NCBI GenBank assembly: GCA_036394195.1
Contig: DASWFO010000148.1
Location: 1 to 29,725 of the forward strand
Direction: 5' to 3'
DNA length: 29,725 nt
Origin: DATJPD01 sp036394195
Lineage (GTDB): Bacteria; Pseudomonadota; Alphaproteobacteria; CACIAM-22H2
Shown piece after piece: positions 15,552 to 22,355 of this stretch; the first letter of the stretch is position 1, and every line of letters starts with the position of its first letter. The position numbers and the translations under genes were made by a program. The notes under the pieces were generated by a model. That model saw only the letters and a program-made list of their open reading frames with translations. It was not told where the DNA came from and made no database searches.

Positions 15552-15570
15552 GACCGCCTTTTAGGCGGTC
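15552..15570. terminator. Stem-loop overlapping the stop codon of the creatininase-family gene
   Basis: GACCGCC (15552-15558) and GGCGGTC (15564-15570) form a perfect 7-bp stem with a 5-base loop that contains the TAA stop (15561-15563). In the minus-strand transcript there is no U-run after the stem, so it would be at most a partial or non-canonical terminator. It may lower readthrough into the ABC genes or protect the 3' end. Confidence 0.35.
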
Positions 15571-16358
15571 TTCAGGGTCGCCAGCGGGAAACGGTCGATT
15601 TCGCGCAGGAGCTGAACCAGGCGCTGCGCGTAATGGTCGACGAGCTTCGCCCCGCGGGCGGCGTCGGCCGCCGCCGCGTTGCCGCAGGCGCCGTCGGGAT
15701 TGAGGTCCTGGGTCTGCCAACCGAATCCGACCTTCCCTTCCGGCGTCAGCATTTCATACTCGCTCTCCATCTTCACCGAGAGCGGCACGAAATCCCGCGC
15801 CTTGTCCATTTTCACCAGTTCGCGGCGGAGATGCAGCATGATCGACGTCTCAACGGTACCGCCGTGGATGCCGTGTTTCAGCTCGTCGTCCGGAAACATC
15901 CCGGGCGGCTTGCCGAGCGCATAGGAGTGCGCGGTAACCACGAACATGCCGTGCCGGACGCGCAGGTCACGGGCGACGATGTCGGCGACCTGGGGCTGGC
16001 CGCCATGGCTGTTGAACAGCACCAGCTTGCGGATCTTCGCGCGCGCGACACTGTCGCCGATCTCGGTCCACAGCCGGATCAGCGTTTCGGCGGACAGGGA
16101 CAGCGTGCCGGGAAACGCGGTGTGCTCATTGCTTTTACCGACCGGCATCGCGGGCAGCACGGTGACCGGCAGCTCGGCGGGCATGAGCTCCATCGCCCGG
16201 CTGAGCACGCCCTCGTTGATGCGAGCATCGACCTCGACCGGAAGATGCGGTCCGTGCTGCTCGATCGCCGCCACCGGCAGGATCGCGATGACACGCGCCG
16301 CATCCAGGGCCGCGAAGTCCTCGGTCGTCATTTCCTGCCAGAATCTTCGGAGCGCCAT
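15561..16358 (-). CDS. Creatininase-family metallohydrolase
   Basis: The creatininase (creatinine amidohydrolase) family hydrolyses cyclic and linear amides with a binuclear metal centre. Members include creatininase, the riboflavin-pathway FAPy deformylases and mycofactocin protein MftE. The 265 residues carry the expected ligands: Glu33 and His35 with Asp44 (AIEQHGPHLPVEVD), His118 (FNSHGG) and Glu170 (HGGTVETS). The ATG at 16358 has GAGG five bases upstream; longer in-frame starts have no support. It is the first gene of the minus-strand unit and lies divergent to Rieske oxygenase 2. A role in opening a cyclic amide made from the imported compound fits the neighbours, but this is inference. 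Creatinine itself is not implied. Confidence 0.9.
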   Translation of the reverse strand: MALRRFWQEMTTEDFAALDAARVIAILPVAAIEQHGPHLPVEVDARINEGVLSRAMELMPAELPVTVLPAMPVGKSNEHTAFPGTLSLSAETLIRLWTEIGDSVARAKIRKLVLFNSHGGQPQVADIVARDLRVRHGMFVVTAHSYALGKPPGMFPDDELKHGIHGGTVETSIMLHLRRELVKMDKARDFVPLSVKMESEYEMLTPEGKVGFGWQTQDLNPDGACGNAAAADAARGAKLVDHYAQRLVQLLREIDRFPLATLKTA

Positions 16359-16464
16359 CACTGCCTCGTTTTGAGGTAAATAGAGCAAGCGACATGCCAT
16401 GCCCCGCGGGTGTCGTGGCAGGAAAATTGCTGATTTCGGCGCGGACGTTAAGGAGTTTCGGGCG
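16359..16464. promoter_or_regulatory. Divergent promoter region between creatininase-family gene and Rieske 2
   Basis: A 106-bp gap separates the two divergent long operons, so promoters in both directions should lie here or overlap the gene starts. GAAAATTGC occurs at 16422-16430; the same 9-mer is inverted at 17548-17556 before the 2-oxoglutarate oxygenase gene. AAGGAG at 16450-16455 is the Shine-Dalgarno of the Rieske gene. No convincing -35/-10 pair or palindromic operator could be identified. Confidence 0.4.
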
Positions 16465-17511
16465 ATGCTGGTCACCCAACAGCCGGTCCTGCGGCGGTTC
16501 TGGTACCCCGTGATGCCGGTGGCGATGCTGAGTGCGGGCCCCAAGCCGTTCCGGCTGCTCGGCGAGGATATCGTGCTGTGGCTCGATGCCGGCGGAGCGC
16601 CCTGCGCCATGGCCGACCGATGCTGTCATCGGACCGCGAAGCTGTCCTGCGGCTTCATCGACAACGGCGCCATCGTGTGCGGTTATCACGGCTGGACCTT
16701 CGACCGGTCCGGAGCCTGCATCCGCATCCCCCAGGCCAAGGATCCGAGCCGCAAGGTGAACTTCAAGGTGCCGAGCTTCCGCGCCGCGGAGCGGTACGGC
16801 CATGTGTGGGTGTGCCTCGGCGAACCGCTCGCCGACATCCCGGATTTCGAGGAGGCCGACCAGCCCGGATTCCGCCGCATCGATCAATTCTACGAAATAT
16901 GGCGCTGCGCCGGCCTTAGGCTGATGGAGAACTCGTTCGACAACGCGCATATCGCGTTCGTCCACCGCGAGTCCTTCGGCAATGTCGAAGAGCCGGAGCC
17001 AGCCTCGATCGAGGTCACCGAGACGCCGGCCGGCCTCGAATTCAAATCCGAGATTCCAGTGGTGAACCGCGATCTCGGCAGCGCCATCACCGGTACGGGC
17101 GGCGGCAACACGGTGCGCCACACGCATGCCAAATGGTATCTGCCGTTCACCCGCAAGCTCGGCATCACCTATCCCAACGGCCTCAAGCATTCGATCATCA
17201 CCAGTGCCACGCCGATCGACGACGCGTCGTCGATGATCGTGCAATTCGTCTTCCGCAACGACACCGAAGACCAGGTAAAGGCGGCCGACGTGATCGCGTT
17301 CGACCGCAAGGTCACCTCGGAAGACCGGCCGGTGCTCGAATCGACGGAGTTCGACGTGCCGCTGCACCGCGCGAGCGGCCGCGAGTTCCACATGCCGTCC
17401 GACAAGCCGGGCCTGATCATGCGCCGGCGCTTCCTCGATCTGCTGCAGGCCCACGGCGAGCGCGAGGTCACCGGAAATATCGGTCTCGCCCGGTCCGAAG
17501 CGGCGGAGTAG
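16465..17511 (+). CDS. Rieske non-heme iron oxygenase, VanA/NdmA-like (paralog 2)
   Basis: This 348-residue oxygenase aligns with paralog 1 without gaps over about 300 residues. Rieske ligands are Cys53 and His55, then Cys72 and His75. Mononuclear iron ligands are His162 and His167 (NSFDNAHIAFVH), with bridging Asp159 and probable third ligand Asp287 (SEDRPVLE). The ATG at 16465 is preceded by AAGGAG and matches the paralog starts; an in-frame ATG at 16399 would add 22 unrelated residues. The central substrate-binding region (about 185-225) differs most from the paralogs, suggesting a different substrate or a different position of attack. It leads the plus-strand unit, upstream of the 2-oxoglutarate oxygenase gene. 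No dedicated reductase is linked. Confidence 0.93.
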   Translation: MLVTQQPVLRRFWYPVMPVAMLSAGPKPFRLLGEDIVLWLDAGGAPCAMADRCCHRTAKLSCGFIDNGAIVCGYHGWTFDRSGACIRIPQAKDPSRKVNFKVPSFRAAERYGHVWVCLGEPLADIPDFEEADQPGFRRIDQFYEIWRCAGLRLMENSFDNAHIAFVHRESFGNVEEPEPASIEVTETPAGLEFKSEIPVVNRDLGSAITGTGGGNTVRHTHAKWYLPFTRKLGITYPNGLKHSIITSATPIDDASSMIVQFVFRNDTEDQVKAADVIAFDRKVTSEDRPVLESTEFDVPLHRASGREFHMPSDKPGLIMRRRFLDLLQAHGEREVTGNIGLARSEAAE

Positions 17512-17656
17512 CAGTCGCTCGCGAGGCCTGTTTTCTGGGCGCCCGCCGCAATTTTCAGCAGACGCGAACGACCGGCCCCGCGCCTCAACGCTTACCCGCT
17601 GGAATCGCGCGTGGAATCGCCGCTTCCATGGCACAGCAATTGAATTGTCCGGGCCC
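17512..17656. promoter_or_regulatory. 145-bp gap before the 2-oxoglutarate oxygenase gene
   Basis: The gap holds a direct repeat GGAATCGC at 17601-17608 and 17613-17620 (12-bp period), the inverted 9-mer GCAATTTTC at 17548-17556, and the small palindrome CAATTGAATTG at 17637-17647. The spacing is large for an operon, so an internal promoter or a regulator site is possible. No convincing promoter hexamer pair was found. There is no terminator-type hairpin with a T-run after Rieske 2. Confidence 0.3.
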
Positions 17657-18694
17657 ATGAGTACGCCCGTGCCGGTCATCGACATCGCCCCGTCGCTGTG
17701 GGGAACGGCGGCCGCGCGGCAATCGGTGGCGCGCGAGATCAGGCGCGCCTGCGAGACCATCGGCTTCCTGACGATCACCGGCCACGGCGTGTCGCAGCAT
17801 CTCATCGACGACGCCGATGGGCTGTCGCGCGAGTTCTTCGATCTCCCGCTCGATGAAAAGCTGAAGATCGACATCGGGACGGGCAAGCGCGGCTACCGGC
17901 GGATAGCCACCAGCGCGCTCGCCGGCAGCCTCGGCACCGACACCCCGCCCGATCTCCGCGAGCAGATCGTCAGCGGACAGGAGGCGGCCGCAGGCGATCC
18001 GTATTACCAGCGGCCGGGGGCCGCGGCGTTCTTTCCGCCGAACGTGTGGCCGCAGCGCCCGATGTCGCTGGCGCCGGTCTGGCGCGCCTACTATCACGTG
18101 TGCACGCATCTCGCGACGCACCTGATGCGGCTGTTCGCGCTGGCGCTCGACCTGCCGGAGTGGTTCTTCGAGGACAAGGTGGACCGCCACATCACCCAGC
18201 TCATCTCGGTCAACTATCCGGCCCAGCCGGAGGCGCCGCTGCCGGGACAACTGCGCGCCGGTGCCCATACCGATTTCGGAAGCCTGACGCTGCTCGCGAC
18301 GGACGGCACGCCGGGCGGCCTGCAGGTCATGATGCCGAACGGCGAATGGCACGACATCGTGCCGGTGAAGGGCGCCTACATCGTCAATCTCGGCGACCTG
18401 ATGGCGCAGTGGACGAACGACCGCTGGCGCTCCACCCTGCACCGCGTGGTCAATCCGCCGAGCGAGGTGGCGGCGGACAGTCGGCGGCATTCGATGGTGT
18501 TCTTTCACCAGCCGAATTTCGACGCGCTGATCGAATGCCTGCCGACCTGCGTGGCCCCCGGCGAGCGGCCGAAGTACCGGCCGGTGACATCGGGCGAGCA
18601 CCTCGCCGACAAGCTGGCCAAGATCCGCGGCAAGAAGCCAGCGCCCGAACCAGCCGTCGCCGACAACGTTACCCTGGAGACTCACCATGCGTAG
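17657..18694 (+). CDS. 2-oxoglutarate/Fe(II) oxygenase, isopenicillin-N-synthase-like
   Basis: This cytoplasmic non-heme iron oxygenase has 345 residues. The N-terminal DIOX_N-type region is PVPVIDIAPSL with ETIGFLTITGHGVSQHLI. The iron ligands are His204, Asp206 (AHTDFGSLTLL) and His262 (STLHRVV). The 2-oxoglutarate-binding Arg-x-Ser is Arg277/Ser279 (RHSMVFF). Such enzymes hydroxylate, desaturate, demethylate or cyclise their substrates. The ATG at 17657 is chosen over a TTG 12 bases upstream. The last 8 bases overlap the start of binding protein 2, so the genes are coupled. It adds a second kind of oxygenase to the island. The substrate is unknown. Confidence 0.92.
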   Translation: MSTPVPVIDIAPSLWGTAAARQSVAREIRRACETIGFLTITGHGVSQHLIDDADGLSREFFDLPLDEKLKIDIGTGKRGYRRIATSALAGSLGTDTPPDLREQIVSGQEAAAGDPYYQRPGAAAFFPPNVWPQRPMSLAPVWRAYYHVCTHLATHLMRLFALALDLPEWFFEDKVDRHITQLISVNYPAQPEAPLPGQLRAGAHTDFGSLTLLATDGTPGGLQVMMPNGEWHDIVPVKGAYIVNLGDLMAQWTNDRWRSTLHRVVNPPSEVAADSRRHSMVFFHQPNFDALIECLPTCVAPGERPKYRPVTSGEHLADKLAKIRGKKPAPEPAVADNVTLETHHA

Positions 18695-19682
18695 ATCCGG
18701 ATTTTTGATCGCGGCGGCGCTGTGCGCTGCGGCATGGCCGCTCGCCGCCGACGCCGCCGACAAGGTCAAGTTTCAGCTGAGCTGGCGCGCGCAAGCCGAG
18801 CATGGCTGCTACTATCAAGGGGTGGCGGCCGGAATTTATGCGCAGCACGGCCTCGACGTGACCATCGAGCAGGGCGGTCCGCAGATCGCCACCCAGCAGA
18901 TCCTGATCTCGGGCAAGGTCGAGTTCGCCATGGGCTCGAATTCGTTCAATGCCTTCAACTACGTCCGCGAGAACATCCCGATGGTGGTGATCGCGGCGGT
19001 GCTGCAGAAAGACCCGCAAGGGCTGCTGGCGCATATCGGCGTCGGCCACGACACGCTGGCCTCGCTGAAGGGCGACACGCCGGTCTATGTCTCCAACGTC
19101 TCGCGCGTGACCTGGTGGCCGTTCCTGCGCGTCAAATACGGCTTTGTCGACGAGCAGATGCGGCCCTACACGTTCAACATGGCGCCGTTCCTCAACGACA
19201 AGACGGCGGCCCAGCAAGGCTTCGTCACCAACGAGCCCTACCAGGCCGAACTCGCCGGCACCAAGGTCAATTTCTTCCTGCTCGCCGACCACGGCTATGA
19301 TGATTACGCCTACACGATCGAGACCTCGAAGGAGCTGGCGGAGAAGAATCCCGATCTCGCGCAGCGCTTCGTTAACGCCACCATTGAAGGCTGCTACAGT
19401 TATCTGAACGGCGATCCCTCGGCCGCGAACAAGCTGATTCTGGAGGCCAATCCGCAGATGACCCCGGAAATCATCGCCAACAGCATCAAGGTGATGCGGG
19501 CGCAGAAGCTGATGACCGGCCTCGACGCCGAGACGCTTGGCGTCGGCGCCATGACCGACGCGCGGTGGGCGTCGTTCTTCGAGTCGACGGTCAAAGCGGG
19601 GCTGTATCCCGCCGACCTCGACTACAAGCGGGGCTACTCATTGCAATTCATCAACAAGCGCCACGGCCTGGCGACGAACTGA
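18687..19682 (+). CDS. ABC transporter substrate-binding protein, NMT1/THI5-like (paralog 2)
   Basis: This 331-residue periplasmic binding protein has a signal peptide of about 23 residues ending ADA and a mature start ADKVKFQLSWRAQAEHGC. It is a clear paralog of binding protein 1: shared segments include RAQAEHG, NYVREN(L/I)P, RPYTFN(L/M)APFL, QQGFVT and LDYKxGYxLQFxNKR. No permease or ATPase accompanies it in this unit. It therefore presumably uses the importer encoded at 12648-14424. The start overlaps the 2-oxoglutarate oxygenase stop by 8 bases and has CTGGAGA as Shine-Dalgarno. The Rieske 3 gene follows after 30 bp. Confidence 0.93.
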   Translation: MRRSGFLIAAALCAAAWPLAADAADKVKFQLSWRAQAEHGCYYQGVAAGIYAQHGLDVTIEQGGPQIATQQILISGKVEFAMGSNSFNAFNYVRENIPMVVIAAVLQKDPQGLLAHIGVGHDTLASLKGDTPVYVSNVSRVTWWPFLRVKYGFVDEQMRPYTFNMAPFLNDKTAAQQGFVTNEPYQAELAGTKVNFFLLADHGYDDYAYTIETSKELAEKNPDLAQRFVNATIEGCYSYLNGDPSAANKLILEANPQMTPEIIANSIKVMRAQKLMTGLDAETLGVGAMTDARWASFFESTVKAGLYPADLDYKRGYSLQFINKRHGLATN

Positions 19683-19712
19683 CGCCGCCACAGCGCCACA
19701 GGAGACACGACC

Positions 19713-20768
19713 ATGCTCGCGACCAAGCAAAACGTTCTGCGCCGCTTCTGGTATCCGGTGATTCCGGTCGAGGATCTCGCGAACGGCCCCAAGCCCTTCA
19801 CCTTGCTCGGCGAGAACATCGTCCTGTGGCTGGACGCGGACGGCAAGCCGGCGGCGACGATCGACCGCTGCTGCCACCGCACGGCGAAATTGTCCTGCGG
19901 CTTCGTCGAGGACGGCAATATCGTCTGCGGCTATCACGGCTGGACGTTCGACCGCGACGGCAAGTGCCTGCGCATGCCGCAGGCGAAGGACCCCGCGCGC
20001 AAGGTCAATTTCCGCATCGACGGCTATCGCTGCGAGGCGCGCTACGGTTATGCCTGGGTGGCGCTGGACGAGCCGCTGACCGGCATCCCCGAGGTTCCCG
20101 AGGCCGACGACCCGGCTTTCCGCCGCATTCCGCAATTCTACGAGGAATGGCGCTGCTCGGGGCTCCGGTTGATGGAGAACTCGTTCGATGCGTCGCACCA
20201 GCCGTTCGTGCACCGCGGCACGTTCGGCGACATCAACAAGCCGCAACCCTTCGACTTCACCATCGAAGAGCATGATTGGGGCTTCCGCGCCGTCGGCACC
20301 TCGGAGGTGATCAACCCCGACCTGTCGAAGAAGGTGCTGAACATCCAGTCCGAGCGCACGACCCGCATCCGCAACAACGCCTGGTGGATGCCGTTCACCC
20401 GCCGGCTCGGCATCGTCTACCCGAATGGGTTGAAGCACGTCTTGATCACCTCGGCGACGCCGATCGACGACGAGCGGTCGATGATCGTGCAATTCGTCTA
20501 TCGCAACGACACCGAGGAGCAGGCCAAGGCGGCCGATATCGTGGCGTTCGACCGACAGGTGACGATCGAGGACAAGCTCATCCTCGAGAACGTCGACCAG
20601 GACGTGCCGCTCGACGGTGCGGGCGAGCTCAACATGCCGTCCGACAAGCCGGGCCTGATCATGCGGCGCAAGTTCCTCGCCCTGCTCGCCGCCCACGGCG
20701 AGACCGAGATCCGCCGCAGCGGCCCGGTCGGAGCGCCGCGCGCCAACATCGTGACCGCGGCGGAATAG
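19713..20768 (+). CDS. Rieske non-heme iron oxygenase, VanA/NdmA-like (paralog 3)
   Basis: This 351-residue oxygenase is collinear with paralogs 1 and 2. Rieske ligands are Cys53/His55 and Cys72/His75. The mononuclear iron motif is NSFDASHQPFVH (His162, His167, bridging Asp159), with Asp287 in IEDKLILE. The residues between the two iron-binding histidines (HQPFVH against HFSYVH and HIAFVH) differ and line the active site in this family. The conserved C-terminal MPSDKPGLIMRRKFL block is two residues closer because of a small deletion near 305. ACAGGAGA precedes the ATG. It sits between binding protein 2 and amidohydrolase 2, though a 291-bp gap follows it. Confidence 0.93.
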   Translation: MLATKQNVLRRFWYPVIPVEDLANGPKPFTLLGENIVLWLDADGKPAATIDRCCHRTAKLSCGFVEDGNIVCGYHGWTFDRDGKCLRMPQAKDPARKVNFRIDGYRCEARYGYAWVALDEPLTGIPEVPEADDPAFRRIPQFYEEWRCSGLRLMENSFDASHQPFVHRGTFGDINKPQPFDFTIEEHDWGFRAVGTSEVINPDLSKKVLNIQSERTTRIRNNAWWMPFTRRLGIVYPNGLKHVLITSATPIDDERSMIVQFVYRNDTEEQAKAADIVAFDRQVTIEDKLILENVDQDVPLDGAGELNMPSDKPGLIMRRKFLALLAAHGETEIRRSGPVGAPRANIVTAAE

Positions 20769-20783
20769 CCGGCGCGAACGGCC

Positions 20784-20812
20784 TTTGCGGCCCCTGTCGC
20801 GGTTGCTACAAT
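20784..20812 (+). promoter_or_regulatory. Possible promoter in the gap after Rieske 3
   Basis: TACAAT at 20807-20812 matches the -10 consensus at five of six positions. TTTGCG lies 17 bp upstream but is a poor -35. A start of transcription near 20819 would fall just before the small open frame at 20832. The 291-bp gap before amidohydrolase 2 makes an internal promoter plausible. The remainder of the gap holds a 14-bp GC palindrome at 21014-21027 and no other recognisable element. Confidence 0.3.
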
Positions 20813-20831
20813 CGCGGCTGAGGGTGAGGAA

Positions 20832-20924
20832 ATGCGACCCAAAGGCCAACCGCCGATGACCGGGCGCCCCGGACGGTCCGACGGCCTGCGCCGCGCCCGC
20901 GGCCGCTGGCGACCTAAGAGCTGA
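20832..20924 (+). CDS. Possible 30-residue Arg/Pro-rich small protein or leader peptide
   Basis: This ATG-started open frame of 30 codons is preceded by GAGGGTGAGGA, a good Shine-Dalgarno. It encodes a strongly basic peptide beginning MRPKGQPPMTGRPG and ending RGRWRPKS. It lies in the 291-bp gap between Rieske 3 and amidohydrolase 2. I recognise no family. It could be a leader peptide, a small basic protein or chance in GC-rich DNA, where Arg/Pro/Gly-rich frames arise easily. Confidence 0.25.
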   Translation: MRPKGQPPMTGRPGRSDGLRRARGRWRPKS

Positions 20925-21059
20925 ATACGGCGCCGCCGTCCGCGGTCGCCGCTTTCGCGCAAGGCGCGTGCCCGCCGCTGCGCGGCTCCCGTTCAGGTTC
21001 AGTCTGCACCAGCGCGCGTCGACGCGCCCCGGCTGCCCACGCCGCCCAAGGACCCTTCA

Positions 21060-22319
21060 ATGCCGCCCGTCGCCGCCGAGCTCCTGATCCGCAACCTGCG
21101 CCCGTGGGGTGTGACCGGCGGGCGCCACACCGGCACGCTCGACCTGGCCGCGGTCGACGGCAAATTCGTGCTCGCCACACCGGACATCCAGGCCAAGCAG
21201 GTGATCGATGCCGGCGGGCGGCTTGCGGTTCCGGGCTTCGTCGATCCGCATATCCATCTCGACAAGGTGATGATCAACCGCGACGTGCGGACGAATCGGA
21301 CCGGCACGCTCACCGAGGCGATCGAGATCATCTGGGAGAAGAAACGGCAATACACGGTCGAGGACATCGTGGCACGGGCCGGTGCGGTCATCGTATCGGC
21401 GGTGGCCAACGGGGTCACGCGGCTCCGCACCCATGTCGATGTCGACACGATCGGCGGCTTGCGGCCGCTCGAAGGGGTCCTGGCGGCGCGCGAGAAATAT
21501 CGTGACGCGATCGACATCCAGATCGTCGCCTTCCCGCAGGAGGGCATTCTGCGCGACAAGGGCACCGAAGAGCTGATGTGGAAGGCGATGGACATGGGGG
21601 CCGATGTCGTCGGCGGCATGCCGTTCAACGAAGACAGCCCCGTGGAGAGTGCCCGGCACATCGCGATCGCCTTCGAGATCGCGAAAAGCTTCAACGCCGA
21701 CATCGACATGCATGTCGACGAAACCGACGACCCAAAGGCGCGGACCTTGGAGATGCTGGCCGAGCAGACCATGGCCAACGGCTACGAGGGCCGCGTCACG
21801 GCGGGGCATACCTGTGCCCTCGCGGCCTATCCCGCCGACTACGCCCGCGTCGTCATCGACAAGGTGAAGCGCGCCCGGCTCCACATGATCACCAACCCGG
21901 CGACCAATCTCATGCTGCAGGGCCGCCTGGACGCCGAGCCGAAGCGGCGCGGCATCACCCGCGTGGCGGAGCTGCTCGCGGCCGGAATCAACGTCTCGTT
22001 CGGCCAGGACTGCGTGCGCGATACGTTCTATCCGTTCGGCCGCGACGATCCGCTGGAAGTCGCCATGATCACCGCCCATGCCGCGCATCTGAGCCAGCCG
22101 CCGCAGATCGAGCAGCTGTTCGCCATGCCGACCGTCAACGCCGCCAAGGTGCTGCGGCTGCCGGATTACGGCCTGCGGCCCGGCTGCGCGGCCGACGCGG
22201 TGATCCTCGACGCCCCGGATGCGGCCGAGGCGATCCGGCTGCAGGCGCCGCGCCGGTGGGTCGTCAAGCGTGGCCGCGTCGTGGCCGAAACCGAGATTCG
22301 CCGCCGGACCTGGATCTGA
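21060..22319 (+). CDS. Cytosine-deaminase-like amidohydrolase (paralog 2)
   Basis: This is a 419-residue metal-dependent amidohydrolase of the CodA-like group. Metal ligands are His64 and His66 (FVDPHIHLDKV), His218 with catalytic Glu221 (DMHVDETDD), His250 (AGHTCAL) and Asp317 (FGQDCVRDTFYPFG). It has the same architecture as the first amidohydrolase of the window but differs in almost all loop sequences, so the two likely act on different substrates. It could also be an amide or ring hydrolase, since the subfamily is broad. The ATG at 21060 has AAGGA upstream. The LVIVD propeller gene follows after 36 bp. It acts in the cytoplasm, since no signal peptide is present. Confidence 0.9.
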   Translation: MPPVAAELLIRNLRPWGVTGGRHTGTLDLAAVDGKFVLATPDIQAKQVIDAGGRLAVPGFVDPHIHLDKVMINRDVRTNRTGTLTEAIEIIWEKKRQYTVEDIVARAGAVIVSAVANGVTRLRTHVDVDTIGGLRPLEGVLAAREKYRDAIDIQIVAFPQEGILRDKGTEELMWKAMDMGADVVGGMPFNEDSPVESARHIAIAFEIAKSFNADIDMHVDETDDPKARTLEMLAEQTMANGYEGRVTAGHTCALAAYPADYARVVIDKVKRARLHMITNPATNLMLQGRLDAEPKRRGITRVAELLAAGINVSFGQDCVRDTFYPFGRDDPLEVAMITAHAAHLSQPPQIEQLFAMPTVNAAKVLRLPDYGLRPGCAADAVILDAPDAAEAIRLQAPRRWVVKRGRVVAETEIRRRTWI

Positions 22320-22355
22320 CGGCACACACCAGACATAGACGATGAGGAGACGAGC

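Noticed and set aside
16359..17886. Long minus-strand open frame across Rieske 2
   Set aside because: It overlaps the Rieske 2 gene on the other strand, and no upstream extension of the creatininase-family gene is supported; the ATG at 16358 with its Shine-Dalgarno is the better start.
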